In this document: positions 1 through 9,969 of the stretch, in pieces | Numbering within the stretch: position 1 is the stretch's first letter | How the letters are laid out: every line of letters starts with the position of its first letter | Source of the DNA: Puccinia triticina | Lineage: Eukaryota; Basidiomycota; Pucciniomycetes; Pucciniales; Pucciniaceae | Length of the DNA: 64,000 nt | Reading direction: 5' to 3' | Assembly (NCBI RefSeq): GCF_026914185.1 | Contig: NC_070568.1 | Span: forward strand, 4,856,001 to 4,920,000 | The notes under the pieces: generated by a model | What the model saw: only the letters and a program-made list of their open reading frames with translations | The model's database searches: none | Told to the model about the DNA's origin: nothing | Made by a program: the position numbers and the translations under genes

Positions 1-660
1 GACAACGAATTCCAAGGTTCGTACTCCCCCCTTCCTCCTCTGATACCCACTCTCCACACCGCTTGACTGTTGTCTCTCTTCTCATAGGTATGGTACTCCA
101 ATGGCAAGACCTGTTCTACGAATCAAGGTCCGTTTTCCTCACTTTCACCCAAAAAACAAATCACATACCAACATCTGACCAACACTTCGGTTTTACAGAT
201 ACTCGGGGACTCGAATGACCAATCCAGATTTCGCTCAATTGGCCAAAGCGATGCGATGTCATGCGATTTACTGTGATCAAAAGGAAGACTTGAAGGCGAA
301 GATTGACGAGTTGATGGCTTTTGATAACTCGAGACCGGTCTTACTTCATGTCAAAGTCACCGATAAGTTCGTCCTCCTACTCCCTCCAAGACGCGCGTTT
401 TTTGGTTCTTGAGCAACAAAAAAAAACCGATGCTGACTTGAAACATCGTCTGGTATTTTCTTTGGTTCGGTCTTCTTTTTCTAGGGAGCATTGTTTCCCT
501 ATGGTCCCAGCTGGAAAAGCCTTACACGAACGTAAGTCATGTCATGTCCTTTTATTTCCTTTTGCCTCTTGGGACATCCGATTGATTTTAAATCTTGTTA
601 TTTTCGGGTGGGCGTTTAGAAATCTTACATCCGATCCTTAGAAACAAGGCTTCTTCTTGA
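1..660 (+). CDS. ILV2: Acetolactate synthase catalytic subunit, C-terminal exons (5' part outside window)
   Basis: Catalyses the first common step of valine, leucine and isoleucine synthesis, a thiamine-diphosphate enzyme of mitochondria in fungi. Five exon pieces are visible: 1-16, 88-127, 199-366, 485-531 and 620-660, with introns of 71, 71, 118 and 88 nt that all obey GT-AG and keep frame. The spliced protein reads DNEFQGMVLQWQDLFYESR, then a segment containing NPDFAQLAKAM, then PMVPAGKALHE, and ends after HPILRNKASS at TGA 658-660. The WQ-x-LFY-E block, the NPDF block and PMVPAG-x-LHE are the conserved tail of fungal ILV2. The N-terminal two thirds lies upstream of position 1. Codon use is not GC-biased, unlike the genes at the right end. 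The family call is secure; the short last exon is inferred from splice signals. Confidence 0.9.
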
Positions 661-1224
661 TGACTGCCCCTGCAGTCTTCTCCAAAAACCCTCACTGTGA
701 CACACCCCCACACATGACTTCTATATGATAACTTTGATCACGACAAAAAAAAAGCTCTCTTCATTTGTTTAGTTCATGCTTTTCCTCTTTCCTGGTTGTT
801 GGAATCTCATTCCTAGTTAATGCGCAGTGCCTCCCTCAGACCTCAATAAAGGAGTATCCCAAGAGTGTACACTATCCAGTGAGTTGTTCGGATTGTGTAC
901 GCTCATCAGCATCAGTTTACTTGTCAGACGAAAAGTGGCATCAGTGACTTGACTGGCTTAAGTTTTCATGATCAAAATTTGTGATCTTCAGCATTCGAGA
1001 CGAAAGATAAAACACCAAACCAGCTTGATTGATGTCTTAACATCATGCAGGTTTTTGACATGAAAGGCAAAACAGACAAACGAGATCAATCAATGTCTCA
1101 AAATCATCTTTCCCTCCAGCTTTCGACATGAAAGACGAAACAAACCATCTATGTACTGTTAAAACTCTATAGCCGCATAGTTCATGGTAACATGGATTTG
1201 TTGGGTGGTTAGAGTGGTTATGCA
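661..1224. other. Intergenic, ILV2 3' flank
   Basis: No gene seen. Contains ILV2 3' UTR and AT-rich DNA. Between about 990 and 1150 there are three imperfect copies of a GACATGAAAGGCAAAAC-like motif, partly combined with a GATCAATCAATGTCT-like motif. Confidence 0.5.
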
Positions 1225-2460
1225 TTGGGCTGGGCCCCGGGTGATATCCGAGGCCTAGAGGGCATCCCGCGCTGGTCCCCTGCGGGTATACCCGAGCTCG
1301 GGTATCAAATTCGCTAGTCCCGGGCACTATCCGACGGATATCGGGTAGCACCCGCGGGGACCGGCAGTTGCACTGCTCCAGGGCGTGTAGAAAGATTTTC
1401 CCAGTAGAGAATTGAGATTGATACCAGCAACACGATGTCGAAAAAACGCTCTGCTCCAGAAGATAACCCGCCGTCCCCTCCGAAAGCGCCTCAAACTTCC
1501 CAGCCAACCCGCAAGTCATGGGTGTGGAAGTATTTTGTCGAAGATCCGAAGGAGGATAAAGTACGCTGTACAGCTATTTTGAAGAAAAATGGTCGATTGT
1601 GCAACGCTTTGCTGGCCCATGACAAAAGCTCTAGCACCAAATGATTTTATTCGAGAGGAGATTGCCTCGGATTTTGATCCTGCTATCGTTCTCAGGGATT
1701 TCAAGACCGAGGCCCGCCGTTCCGATCGCAGTCCAGCAAAATTTGGTGCAACACAGCCCCAACAGATTCAGAGCTCCATCATGTCTGACATCTTTGGTTC
1801 GCAACAAGCAGCAAACAACTTGGACACTGAAATTCAGAACTACTTCCGTGCAACTACCGAGTCGGGAAACACCAAGGTTCTTGAATTTTGGCGGAGCAAC
1901 AAAGCTATCTATCCATCACTTGCAGCAATGGCAAAATGTTATCTTGCCATCCCTGCCACCAGCGCTCCCTCGGAGCGAGTTTTTTCGAGATCCAAATCTA
2001 TAGTTGGTCCTCAACGGAGCAGTGTCAGTCCAACCTCCGTTGAGCACCTCTGCCTGAAGGACTGGTACCGCGCAATTGGAACGCTCGACCCCGCTCCTTA
2101 TGATGAAACCGACGTATTCGAGGATTCTCAAGTCACACCAACTCAATGATGCTAGTTTTTTTTTCTCAACTCTTCTTTCTGTTTTTATTTATATGTTTAT
2201 CTTCTACAAATCACTCTTCTTTCTGTTTTTATTTATATGTTTATCTTCTACAAATCTGAACTCGTCAAGTCGCCTCAGCATTCTGTTTCAACTTTAAATG
2301 TAATCAAAGGTCGGTCTCCAACCCTTCGCAAGACTCCTCCCGAGTCCTTTACCCGAGATATCCGATTGGATAAAAAGCTCAAAAATTCCACCCGCGCTCC
2401 GAGCGACCGGGTCGGGTAGTCGGGTATACCCAAAGGAGCTCGGGTCGGGGCCCAGCCCTA
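1225..2460 (+). mobile_element. Internally deleted hAT-type DNA transposon
   Basis: The ends are inverted: TTGGGCTGGGCCCCG at 1225-1239 matches the reverse complement of 2446-2460 at 14 of 15 positions. TAGGGCTGGGC is a common hAT terminus. Inside are a BED-finger fragment and a hAT C-terminal dimerisation domain. No perfect 8-bp target duplication is visible: TTATGCA occurs directly before the left end (1218-1224) and again at 2466-2472, five bases beyond the right end, so the right boundary may be slightly off. A tandem duplication of about 45 bp (TCTTCTTTCTG... units at 2168 and 2213) lies 3' of the coding remnant. Confidence 0.7.
1435..2149 (+). pseudogene. hAT transposase remnant (BED finger plus dimerisation domain)
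   Basis: Two reading frames make one broken transposase. The first (1435-1644, ATG start) has a BED-type zinc finger, with KSWVWKYF, cysteines in RCTAI and RLCNA, and a histidine in LLAHDKSSSTK. The second (in frame to TGA 2147-2149) has the hAT C-terminal dimerisation region, recognisable from VLEFWRSN, YPSLAAMAK, LAIPATSAPSERVFS and VEHLCLKDW. The RNase H-like catalytic core that normally separates these domains (well over 1 kb) is missing, and the frames differ, so this copy cannot encode active transposase. It probably descends from an autonomous element by internal deletion. Confidence 0.8.
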
Positions 2461-2496
2461 GTAACTTATGCAGTTAAGATGTTCAAAGTTGAAAAG

Positions 2497-2760
2497 GTTC
2501 CCATAGCCCAAAAATTTCAAATGATTTGTTGAGTAATGAAACATGTAAGAACAGCTACTTCAAAACTTTTCAGCCACTTTGTGCAAGCATACAGGTCTGA
2601 AAAATGAGGATAATTTAGATGCAATGTGCTAATATGTGGTGAAGTTGCTTATTTTTCAGACCTGTATGCTTGCACAAAGTGGCTGAAAAGTTTTGAAGTA
2701 GCTGTTTTTACATGTTACATTACTCAACAAACTATTTGGAATTTTTGGGCTATGGGAAAC
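2497..2760. repeat. Foldback (hairpin) repeat, arms about 110 bp
   Basis: Left arm 2497-2605 is a near-perfect inverted copy of right arm 2651-2760, with a 45-bp loop. For example CAGACCTGTATGCTTGCAC in the right arm pairs with GTGCAAGCATACAGGTCTG in the left. No target duplication was identified. The form is that of a foldback MITE. Confidence 0.85.
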
Positions 2761-3309
2761 TTGTTTTTTAGGTGCCCAAATACTACATCTCTTCTGGTTT
2801 TTAATGATTTTTTTAAACATAGAAGAACGCTTTGAAAAACTTCCAAAAAATTCAGAGAGGCCAATGAGAAGCCTGTCTATTGATTTGTAAAGAAAAATCT
2901 TCAAAAATTTGCTTAGTTTACCCGCAGTGTGCAAAGTGTTTGGGAATCCGCGCACTGTGCAGTGCGCAAAGTAAGTCCGTTTTTTTTACAGGAATTAAAT
3001 TCAAGAATGGCAATTTTGCTTTCCTATCCTTCGGCATCATCAAACAGAAGCAATTGATGAGTTGGACTTGGGTGAAATATCATTTCATCATATTTTTTTC
3101 CTCTAGTTGTACCTAGAAAACAAAAGAATTCTACACAACATTGTGTTGACTCCCAAATCAATTCTGACTGACTTTTGACTCACTTCTGCATCCACTTCAA
3201 TTCATTTAGGGATGAGTTACTGATGCACATCAGGCTCACATCCAACCAAAACTCACATCAAATTCAGCTCTGGCACTCCCTGGGGAGTGGGAACATATCT
3301 CCCCTGGTG
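2761..3309. other. Intergenic, no gene recognised
   Basis: AT-rich sequence with a short GC palindrome-like patch around 2950-2970 (GCGCACTGTGCAGTGCGC). Nothing else is supported. Confidence 0.4.
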
Positions 3310-4275
3310 CAATCACACACTTTCCAGACAAGCAACACTGGGTCGCTACGCTACACTACGCTATTTCAGCGCTACGCGTTAGCGTAGCGGCAAAAAGCGC
3401 CCATCTATTTTGCATAGCGTTAGCGCGCTGTTAGCACCGCTATGCTGCGCTAATTTTCAGCGGCGCTAACAGCGCGCCAATTCTTTGTTAGCGTTAGCGC
3501 GCCGCTACAGTCGCTACGCTACAGCGCTTTTAGCGGAAAAAAAGCCCTTTTTTCCCGCTAAAGGCGCTGTAGCGCAGCATAGCGCGCGCTCTTTTGCGCC
3601 CTGCATGCGTAGCGTTAACGCAATTGCGCGCATCTGCGCTAACGCTACGCTATCAGCTAAAATAGCTGCGCACCGCGTGCGCGTAGCGTTAGCGCACATG
3701 CGTGCAATTGCGCTAACGCTACGCTAAAAAATAGCGCATTCGCGCTGCGCTACGCTACGCTAACCGCTATGGTTAGCGTAGCGACCCAGTGTTGAGACAA
3801 GAGGGGAATTTCCAGCTGAATCATTTCCAAACTGTGTCACCCACATTTACTCAGCAGAAATGCCCCTCTGGGCTTGCAAATTTGTGATTGGTGTGTGATT
3901 TGTCACCATATTGTACGCGCGTACAATAGGGGGTTTCAAAGTTGGCCAGATGCAACTTGTATGCACTTTTGCAAGTCAGTGTTCAAGTGCATTCTTGAAC
4001 ATGGAGTTGCAAAAGTGCATGCAAGTCACATTGTAATACACCCCCCAAACCTGCTTGAATGTTTCTTTGAATTTTGGTGTTCATGACAAGCCTTTAACAC
4101 CAACTTGCAAAAGTACATTATCATGCAAGCATGCATGGTCAACTTTGAATCCCCCTAATAGGGTGACAAATCACACACTTGACCAGAGGGGAATTTCTGC
4201 CAAGTAAATGAGGGTGGCACGGCTTGGAAACAATCCAGCTGGACATTCCCCTCTTGTCTGGAAAGTGTGTGATTG
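3310..4275. repeat. Large foldback element, interrupted in its left arm
   Basis: Left arm (3310-3332 continuing at 3802 to about 3960) and right arm (about 4130-4275) are inverted copies. Both contain the motif series TCACACACTTTCCAGACAAG, AGGGGAAT, TCCAGCTG, GTGTGTGATTTGTCACC and a TTCAAAGTTG block. Inside the loop, GTGCATGCAAG/CTTGCAAAAGT motifs form further partial inverted pairs. The left arm is split by the pentamer element at 3333-3794, while the right arm is intact and shows the pre-insertion sequence. Confidence 0.8.
3333..3794. mobile_element. TAGCG-pentamer transposable element, copy 1, with 7-bp target duplication
   Basis: Ends are inverted repeats: CAACACTGGGTCGCTACGCT on the left and its counterpart AGCGTAGCGACCCAGTGTTG on the right. 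It is flanked by exact 7-bp direct repeats AGACAAG (3326-3332 and 3795-3801). The uninterrupted arm at 4253-4259 has a single CTTGTCT, confirming the insertion point. The 462-bp interior is almost wholly TAGCG/CGCTA/GCGCTA words in both orientations, with no coding potential. The superfamily is unknown to me. Confidence 0.85.
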
Positions 4276-5111
4276 GTGTGTGATTGTCCTTTTGCTGGAA
4301 GGCGGCAGGAATATAACCAGCGTGGCAACAGTTGTCCTGTTGTCGCTTCAAGCCCGCTGCGTTTCAAGAACAAGATATGTACATATATTTTGCTACCTCG
4401 CCGGTAAGGCCCAACGTGACCCAAGGTAGAGCACGCAGCTGTGCGTGAATACGCAAAGAATAGAGCTGGAGGAGCTGTTGTGATTAGAGAGGAAAAGACA
4501 CCTGCATACATATTTGTAGTGAGAGTAAGTAGACCTTGGGCGTCATCAGATTTGTGGGATCCATTGGACCATTGTGGTTGTATTGCTGCAAGCGCGCCTG
4601 GGCAATATTACCCAGTCCGCCCGGCCGAGTGCCACTGGGGGTTTGGTATGTTATGTATGTATTGTCTTTTCCAAGAAGCTTGGACAGAGTTTAAAAAAAA
4701 TGTTTTCAAAAATCCTTTGCAAATCGCATATCTTTCATATATACTTTTCATTTGACAGGTGTCAGATACAGCCCAAGGCTAAATTGAAACCCAGAGCCAT
4801 CATCCTTGAGAAGATGGTCTTGGAGTAGACCTCAGGAAAAACTGAGCTCATATTTGGAACCAGAGCTGCTTGTTGACCCCTCCGACCATGGCGCATGGTG
4901 ACAGACCGCTGCCCTCTGCCCGAACGGAGGGGCCAACCAAGCACCAGACCGTTACACAACCTGCAAAGGACAAGAGGGCTGTGGGATACTCCAGCCAAAA
5001 GTTAATCTCAAAATCAAAAATAAACCCATACACCAAAAAAAAAAAAAATTGGAAAAGGTCCAACCTTCTCGGAAAAGACAATATGTGCCCAGGGTTTGTC
5101 ATCAACTATTA
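4276..5111. repeat. Two dispersed low-copy repeat segments
   Basis: About 4300-4560 resembles 53265-53540 (shared GTGGCAAC..GTTGTCC, TCGCTTCAAGCCCG and CTCGCCGGTAA words), a segment that in both places lies upstream of a DUF3455 gene. About 4775-5100 resembles 44530-44815 (shared GGAAAAACTGAG, CCGCTGCCCTCTGCC, CCAAGCACTGG/CCAGACC and AAAAGACAATATGT). Neither has a conserved open frame. They may be remnants of old elements or duplicated gene flanks. Confidence 0.5.
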
Positions 5112-5476
5112 GACCATCCGCACCGGGCGCTAAGTTAGCCCGGATTAGGGCACTTAGTTCGACCCCGCAACCGCATCGGGTTGGATTAACCGGGGATCAA
5201 CTTGACCCGGAGCTTGGTTTGGAGCTAGTGGGGTATAAATCTAGCCCCCACTAGTCCTCGGACTAACCTATAAAATGAATATGCATCATGCTCAATGGCG
5301 TGAACTCTATGTGTTTAGGTGCCAAACACATACCATACAGGCACCTAATCACATAATCTCCGATAGCCTCGGACCTCCCAATCTACGCCGATGCGGTCGG
5401 CCACTCGGATTAGCTTAGTCCGACCGTAATCCAAGCTAGTTAGTCCAGACTAACTTAGCAACGGATGCGGATGCTC
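5112..5476. mobile_element. PIF/Harbinger-like MITE with TTA target duplication
   Basis: Left end GACCATCCGCACCGG (5112) pairs with the right end CGGATGCGGATGCTC (ending 5476). It is flanked by TTA at 5109-5111 and 5477-5479. A 3-bp TTA duplication and G-starting inverted repeats are typical of Harbinger/Tourist MITEs. It is 365 bp and noncoding. Confidence 0.75.
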
Positions 5477-6321
5477 TTAGAACTGTTGGAGTAGAGGCAA
5501 CAGGATCATGGGTTTCAAGATTACAAAAACTACTTACAACCATAATCTTGCATTTAGTTTATCCTACCCCGGGGAATTCCCCCGGGTTAGGACTGCGGCC
5601 ACTACTTAGCCTGGACGTTCCCGCGCCCCGGCTCCAAATCTTTTCCTCACCGAGATTCGGAGACCGGGATCGACTAGTGCCGAGTGCTAATCAGCGACGA
5701 GGCTGTTTTGTCCAGGTGAGTAGCGTTTCGGCATGTTATCAGCAATGTACCGAGATTTGGAGACCGGGATCGACTAGTGCCGAGTGCTAATTAGCGACGG
5801 GGCTGTTTTGTCCAGTTCCCATTTGCCTAACTCCATACGGCATCTTATAAGAACAACACGTCAAACAGACTTCCTCCCTTCCCGACATTGACAAGGGAGC
5901 TTTCCCTTTAGTCTGCAAATTGGTGATCAAGAAGCAGAGACTCCTCTCTTGGCAGAGAATGCTTATATCAGTCATCAAGAAGGGAGTCTTCCCTCCTCGA
6001 TGAGTGGTTTGAAGACCGACCATCAAGGAGGGAAATTTCTCTGCTCAATGACCGGCATTTTTTGGTGGTGTGGCATCCCCGCTTTGCATCGGCCCAGCAC
6101 AGCTTTATCCTAAGCCCCATCAATTTTGTGATGTGTCAAGTGGTGGTTGAGGGAGGTTGAGGGAGGACCGACGTTAATGGTGTGCCAAGCGGGCTTTGGG
6201 ATCGGCGCAACGCAGCGCCGCCGTGACGTATGAAAGGCTTCATGTACAAGGTAGAACACGCGCCAGCACGGGAAAAAGGTCCGCCCCCCAGCGCCACGGC
6301 CTCTCGTGGCCTTTTCCCTAG
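5477..6321. other. Intergenic with a tandem duplication
   Basis: A segment of about 65 bp starting CCGAGATTCGGAGACCGGGA is present at about 5650-5716 and again at 5750-5815 with few changes. From 5880 to 6060 several imperfect GATCAAGAAG/CATCAAGGAGGGA and GACCGGCAT motifs occur, weakly reminiscent of the 22.2-23.1 kb array. No gene supported. Confidence 0.5.
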
Positions 6322-6332
6322 TTTTTATAAAG
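6322..6332 (+). promoter_or_regulatory. Possible TATA box of the first DUF3455 gene
   Basis: TTTTTATAAAG lies about 325 nt upstream of the ATG. The paralogue at 54042 has CCTTTTTAAAG about 260 nt upstream within an otherwise related flank, so the position is conserved although the motif is not perfect. Confidence 0.35.
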
Positions 6333-6656
6333 AACACATGATCCCCCTCGTGACCCGTCCCATGCCTTCATTGTCAAACCACTTCATCACCGCACACCCT
6401 AGTTGACCACATTCTAGCTACAGATCTCCAACCTATCTTTCAGCTTGAAACCAGAATTCTTTACCGCGTACATCCAGTGCCTTGTTTCATCCCAAGTGAC
6501 TGAAGAACTTGCCCCGTTTATTCAACTTAGCTGCATAACCCATTGTAATTCTTGACAAACAAGTGCAAGTTTTGCTTTGAAGATAGTCTGTAAATTTGTT
6601 TGCTATACTCTAGATACAACCGCTCTCTGATCTTAGACACAAAAAAGTCTCAAAAA

Positions 6657-7369
6657 ATGCTATTTACTCTCAAGATCAATTTGCTTAGTCTCCAAATTTT
6701 CCTTGCTACTAGCGCTTGGTGTGCCTCTTTGGGAAACATACCTGTTCTGATCCATACTCCGGGTAAGTTGGATCGTCCGCGTGGGATGAAACTGAAGTAT
6801 TTGACCCGCGGGTACGGTACACAACATTATACATGTCATGGGGACTATTGGGTCCTAGTTGAGGAAGGTACGCTAATTTCGTGATTCTTTACCTGACCCG
6901 TGCGGAAAACTTTATAAGTAATTTCTTCCTTTTACTTGGGTTATATAACTGGCCGGAAAAAGAGGCGACATTAGTTTACCAACCGAAAGACAAGACACAG
7001 AAGTTGGCCCGGACCGTCGGACATTATCACCACAAACCCCCCCAGCAGCCAACATTCCAGATTTCACGCATTGGCACCATCATCTGTGAGGAAAAGCGGC
7101 ATGTCCCCGATCCGCATGGACAGGGCATTTCATGGGTACAGCAAGATGTTGTGGGAGGTACTCCGGGTATGGCGAAAAGAGTTGACCGCCTTCACACTGT
7201 CGGAGGACTCCCTACCGATTTTACGTGCAAGGCGACTGATGAGCCAATAAAAGTGAAATATTCTGCATCTGTGAGATTCAAATATCCTTTCTTTGTCCAG
7301 AAAAAGAAGGCAAACTCACAATTTGTCCGTTGATCTTTCTCACTCGCATAGTATTATTTCTGGGCCTGA
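6657..7369 (+). CDS. Secreted DUF3455-family protein, paralogue 1
   Basis: Three exons: 6657-6867, 6963-7270 and 7352-7369; introns of 95 and 81 nt, 178 residues. The start at 6657 was chosen because it opens a signal peptide (MLFTLKINLLSLQIFLATS, then AWCA). The mature part has the DUF3455 pattern: RGYGTQHYTCHGDYWVLVEE, EATLVY, VGHYHH, PTFQISRIG, GGTPGMAKRV, HTVGGLP, FTCKATDEPIKVKYSAS and a tiny last exon YYFWA. DUF3455 proteins are fungal and bacterial proteins of unknown biochemical function, so no activity is claimed. The splice model is supported by identical intron positions in the two paralogues at 8534 and 54042. Extracellular location is inferred. Confidence 0.82.
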
Positions 7370-8533
7370 ATGCGGACTATGAGCCTAGCCAAACTAAGGA
7401 TACCGGATCAATATTCCACTCCCTCCTTTAGATTAAAACTTCAACCCTCACATTTTTTCTCAGATTGTCGGTGTCATCCGTACTAATAGACATTTTACAA
7501 AATATGCGCACCTCCGAGGACTCCAATTTATTGATATGTTTATCCCTTAGCCGCCAACCCCATCTGGTCACGTTCCATGAATCTTGCGTCTTGAACAAAG
7601 CCCAATGGACCTTCTTCTGTGTGGTATTTAAAGTTTTGATCTTCACTCTCCCTTCGCCGCCAACCCAATATGATCACGTTCCATGAATCTTGCGTCTTGA
7701 ACAAAAATGGCCCGTCTTCTTGTGGGATAATTAAATTCTTGATCCAAAACATGATCTGTCTTGGACTCAACTGAGCAACAGCTTGACATGGTTTTCTTTC
7801 TAAAATTCCGCAATTACGCGCATTACTTAAAAACACACGTCAATCGCAATCAACGATGAGCCTGAATTGCCCTATAAAACATTATTGACCTTGCCCCTTG
7901 CCCCTGTCCCCCAGCCCGTGGGCCCGTTTGACTCACAATCAATTTCCCGGAGGTGATGTGCCCCGGAGCTGTGTGGCGCCTGTGGCTGAAAATCAAAGTA
8001 CAAAACCATTCATTTTCAGCCACAGGAGCCCGCAACCTTTTCTGCCTTTGCTGTATCCGCAAGTTCCTGCCGTACTCGCGGGGTGCGAGCACTCCGACGG
8101 GCTGTATGAGACGCGTGCTTAGCGAGCCCGAAGAACACAACTAGGAGCCGACATGTGGAGTCCCGGACCACACGTTTTGACTTTGTTGTTTGTGTTTTTA
8201 AATTGTATCAAGCGTCGCCGTGACGTATACATACATAATTTAAAGGCTTTAGACCACACACAGTATACGGGTCAAAGGTCCGCTCGCACCCAGCGCCACA
8301 ACTGTTGAAGGACTGCAACGTGGTGCAGTATGGTGCCAACCTGGTATGTATGTAGACAAGCAGTCAGCGTGCGCTCTTCATTTTTCAAGGCCTGGTTCAA
8401 TTATTAGCTGCACGGATACTCTATTCCAAATCTTGACAAAGTCCAAACTACTTGAAGGATAATCTGCAAATCCGCTTGCTATACTCTAGATATATCCGTG
8501 CTCCCATCGTCGACACAAGCAAGACTCAACAAG
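7370..8533. other. Flank between DUF3455 paralogues, partly duplicated
   Basis: 7400-7800 resembles the 3' flank of the third paralogue (54820-55080), so flanks were duplicated with the gene. A block of about 55 bp (GTTCCATGAATCTTGCGTCT core) is repeated at about 7550 and 7656. A perfect 15-bp hairpin stem occurs at 7979-7993 and 8012-8026 (CCTGTGGCTGAAAAT and its complement). 8080-8300 resembles 53560-53740. No additional gene seen. Confidence 0.6.
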
Positions 8534-9230
8534 ATGAAATTTACACTCAATATTAGGTCGCTTAGCCTCCAAATTTTAGTTTTCACTAGCGCTTTTCGTG
8601 CCTTCAATTTCAACGAGCTATATGAGATACCTGCTCAACTTCCTTCTCCGGGTACGCTGAACCTGAAGTATTCGACCCGCGGGTACGGTACACAACATTA
8701 TGTATGTCACGGGGACTATTGGGTCCTAATTGATGAAGGTACGCTAATTTCGTAATTCTTTACCTGACGCAGTAAAACATTGTAACCGTTTCAATACTTT
8801 CTTTTACTTGGGTCATATAACTGGGCAAAAAAAGAGGCAGCATTAGTTTCCCCCGCGAACGACAAGCAGATACCGACCCGGAATTTCGGACAGTATTACC
8901 GCAAAGAGCAGCCTACATTCCGGATTTCAGGAATTGGCACCATCAGCTGTGAGAAAAAGAAATCAGTACCCGATCCACGAGGGCGGGGCGTTGAATGGTT
9001 GCTGTTTGATGTGGTGGGAGGTACTCCGGGCATCGCAAAAAGAGTTTACCGCACAAACACTGTCGGAGGACTCCCTCGCCGATTCACATGCAAGTCGACT
9101 GATCGGCCAATCAAAGTGGAATACTCTGCAGATGTGAGATTCAGATATCCTTTCATTTTTTAGAAAAAGAAGACAAACTTATAGTTTTTTCATTGATCTT
9201 TCTCACTCGTAGTTTTCTTTCTGGGCCTGA
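8534..9230 (+). CDS. Secreted DUF3455-family protein, paralogue 2
   Basis: Exons 8534-8738, 8835-9133 and 9213-9230 (introns 96 and 79 nt) give 173 residues. ATG 8534 begins a signal peptide (MKFTLNIRSLSLQILVFTSA). Conserved DUF3455 blocks follow: RGYGTQHYVCHGDYWVLIDE, EAALVS, FGQYYRK, PTFRISGIGTISC, VEWLLFDVVGGTPGIAKRV, NTVGGLP, FTCKSTDRPIKVEYSAD and the terminal exon FSFWA. It sits about 1.2 kb downstream of paralogue 1 in the same orientation, consistent with local duplication. All exons are open and splice sites intact, so it is probably functional. Biochemical role unknown. Confidence 0.82.
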
Positions 9231-9590
9231 ATTAGTTAAATTTTTGACTCCCACTCTTGATAGCGGAATTTGTATTCCAACTCCCAAAAAAATCCCGGAG
9301 CAATTTTGGGTCCTGGCAACCTGCGCGGACGTCAGCAACATTTGGGAGTTGGAAATTTAATTTTTGGGAGTCAATTTTTCAACCCCCTAAATCTATAAAA
9401 TGCCGTGAGGTCCTTTTTTTACCTTCAAGGTTAGATAGCTCAGTGGCATATCATGTTCAGTTTTCTAAGCTGATCTCAGCTTTGTATGTTGACCTCATTC
9501 AACTGTTGGTGAGGGTGTGAGTTTATGGTCTCTTGGGTTTCCAGTGCATTCCTCAATCATTTTTGCCTTTGAAGCACCCGGACAAGCAAC
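9231..9590. repeat. Small foldback repeat in intergenic DNA
   Basis: AATTTTTGACTCCC near 9238 and GGGAGTCAATTTTT near 9365 are inverted copies, with an inner pair CCAACTCCCAAAA and TTTGGGAGTTGG. This gives a hairpin of about 140 bp. Target duplication not identified. The rest of the stretch shows no gene. Confidence 0.55.
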
Positions 9591-9592
9591 AA

Positions 9593-9830
9593 TGGGTATG
9601 TAGTTATGTTACGTTACATTATTCACGTAATTTGGATAGCGTAACTACCCTTGTTACCCACAGCTGCCTGTTACGTTATTTGAAACAGGGTCTTTGCAGG
9701 CCTCGCGTGTAACGCAAAAGGCCCTTTTTTTTGAGGCTGTTACTGCGCATTATCCAGCGGATAGCGGGTAACGGGGCAAAATTGGCTGTTATTGGGTGTT
9801 ATCTGGCGCTCCGCATGCGCCATTGATGCA
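9593..9830. repeat. TTACG/CGTAA-rich relative of the pentamer elements
   Basis: Starts CAACAATGGGTA directly after ACAAG, the same context as the left end of the 3333-3794 element (ACAAG then CAACACTGGGT). The interior is rich in GTTACG/CGTAA words. A matching right inverted repeat was not found, so the end is approximate and the copy may be truncated. Confidence 0.4.
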
Positions 9831-9969
9831 ATGAACATCAATATCTTTCTGTCACCTTGGAGCGGTACTGTCACACACTGCCTTTACAAATAACAGTAAA
9901 AATAATGGCTGAAAAATTATTATGTTAGTGTTGTGTTACTGTTATTGGCAACATTGTGGTCATTATTCC

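Noticed and set aside
1218..2472. TTATGCA repeats as the hAT target duplication
   Set aside because: The right copy is five bases away from the inverted-repeat end and the match is 7 bp, so it may be chance.
5650..5815. Duplicated structured segment considered as 5S rRNA or tRNA genes
   Set aside because: It does not contain the conserved 5S internal control region or tRNA A/B boxes in the right arrangement.
9593..9656. A small 64-bp element with ends CAACAATGGG and CCCTTGTT
   Set aside because: The right end is a weak match and there is no flanking duplication.
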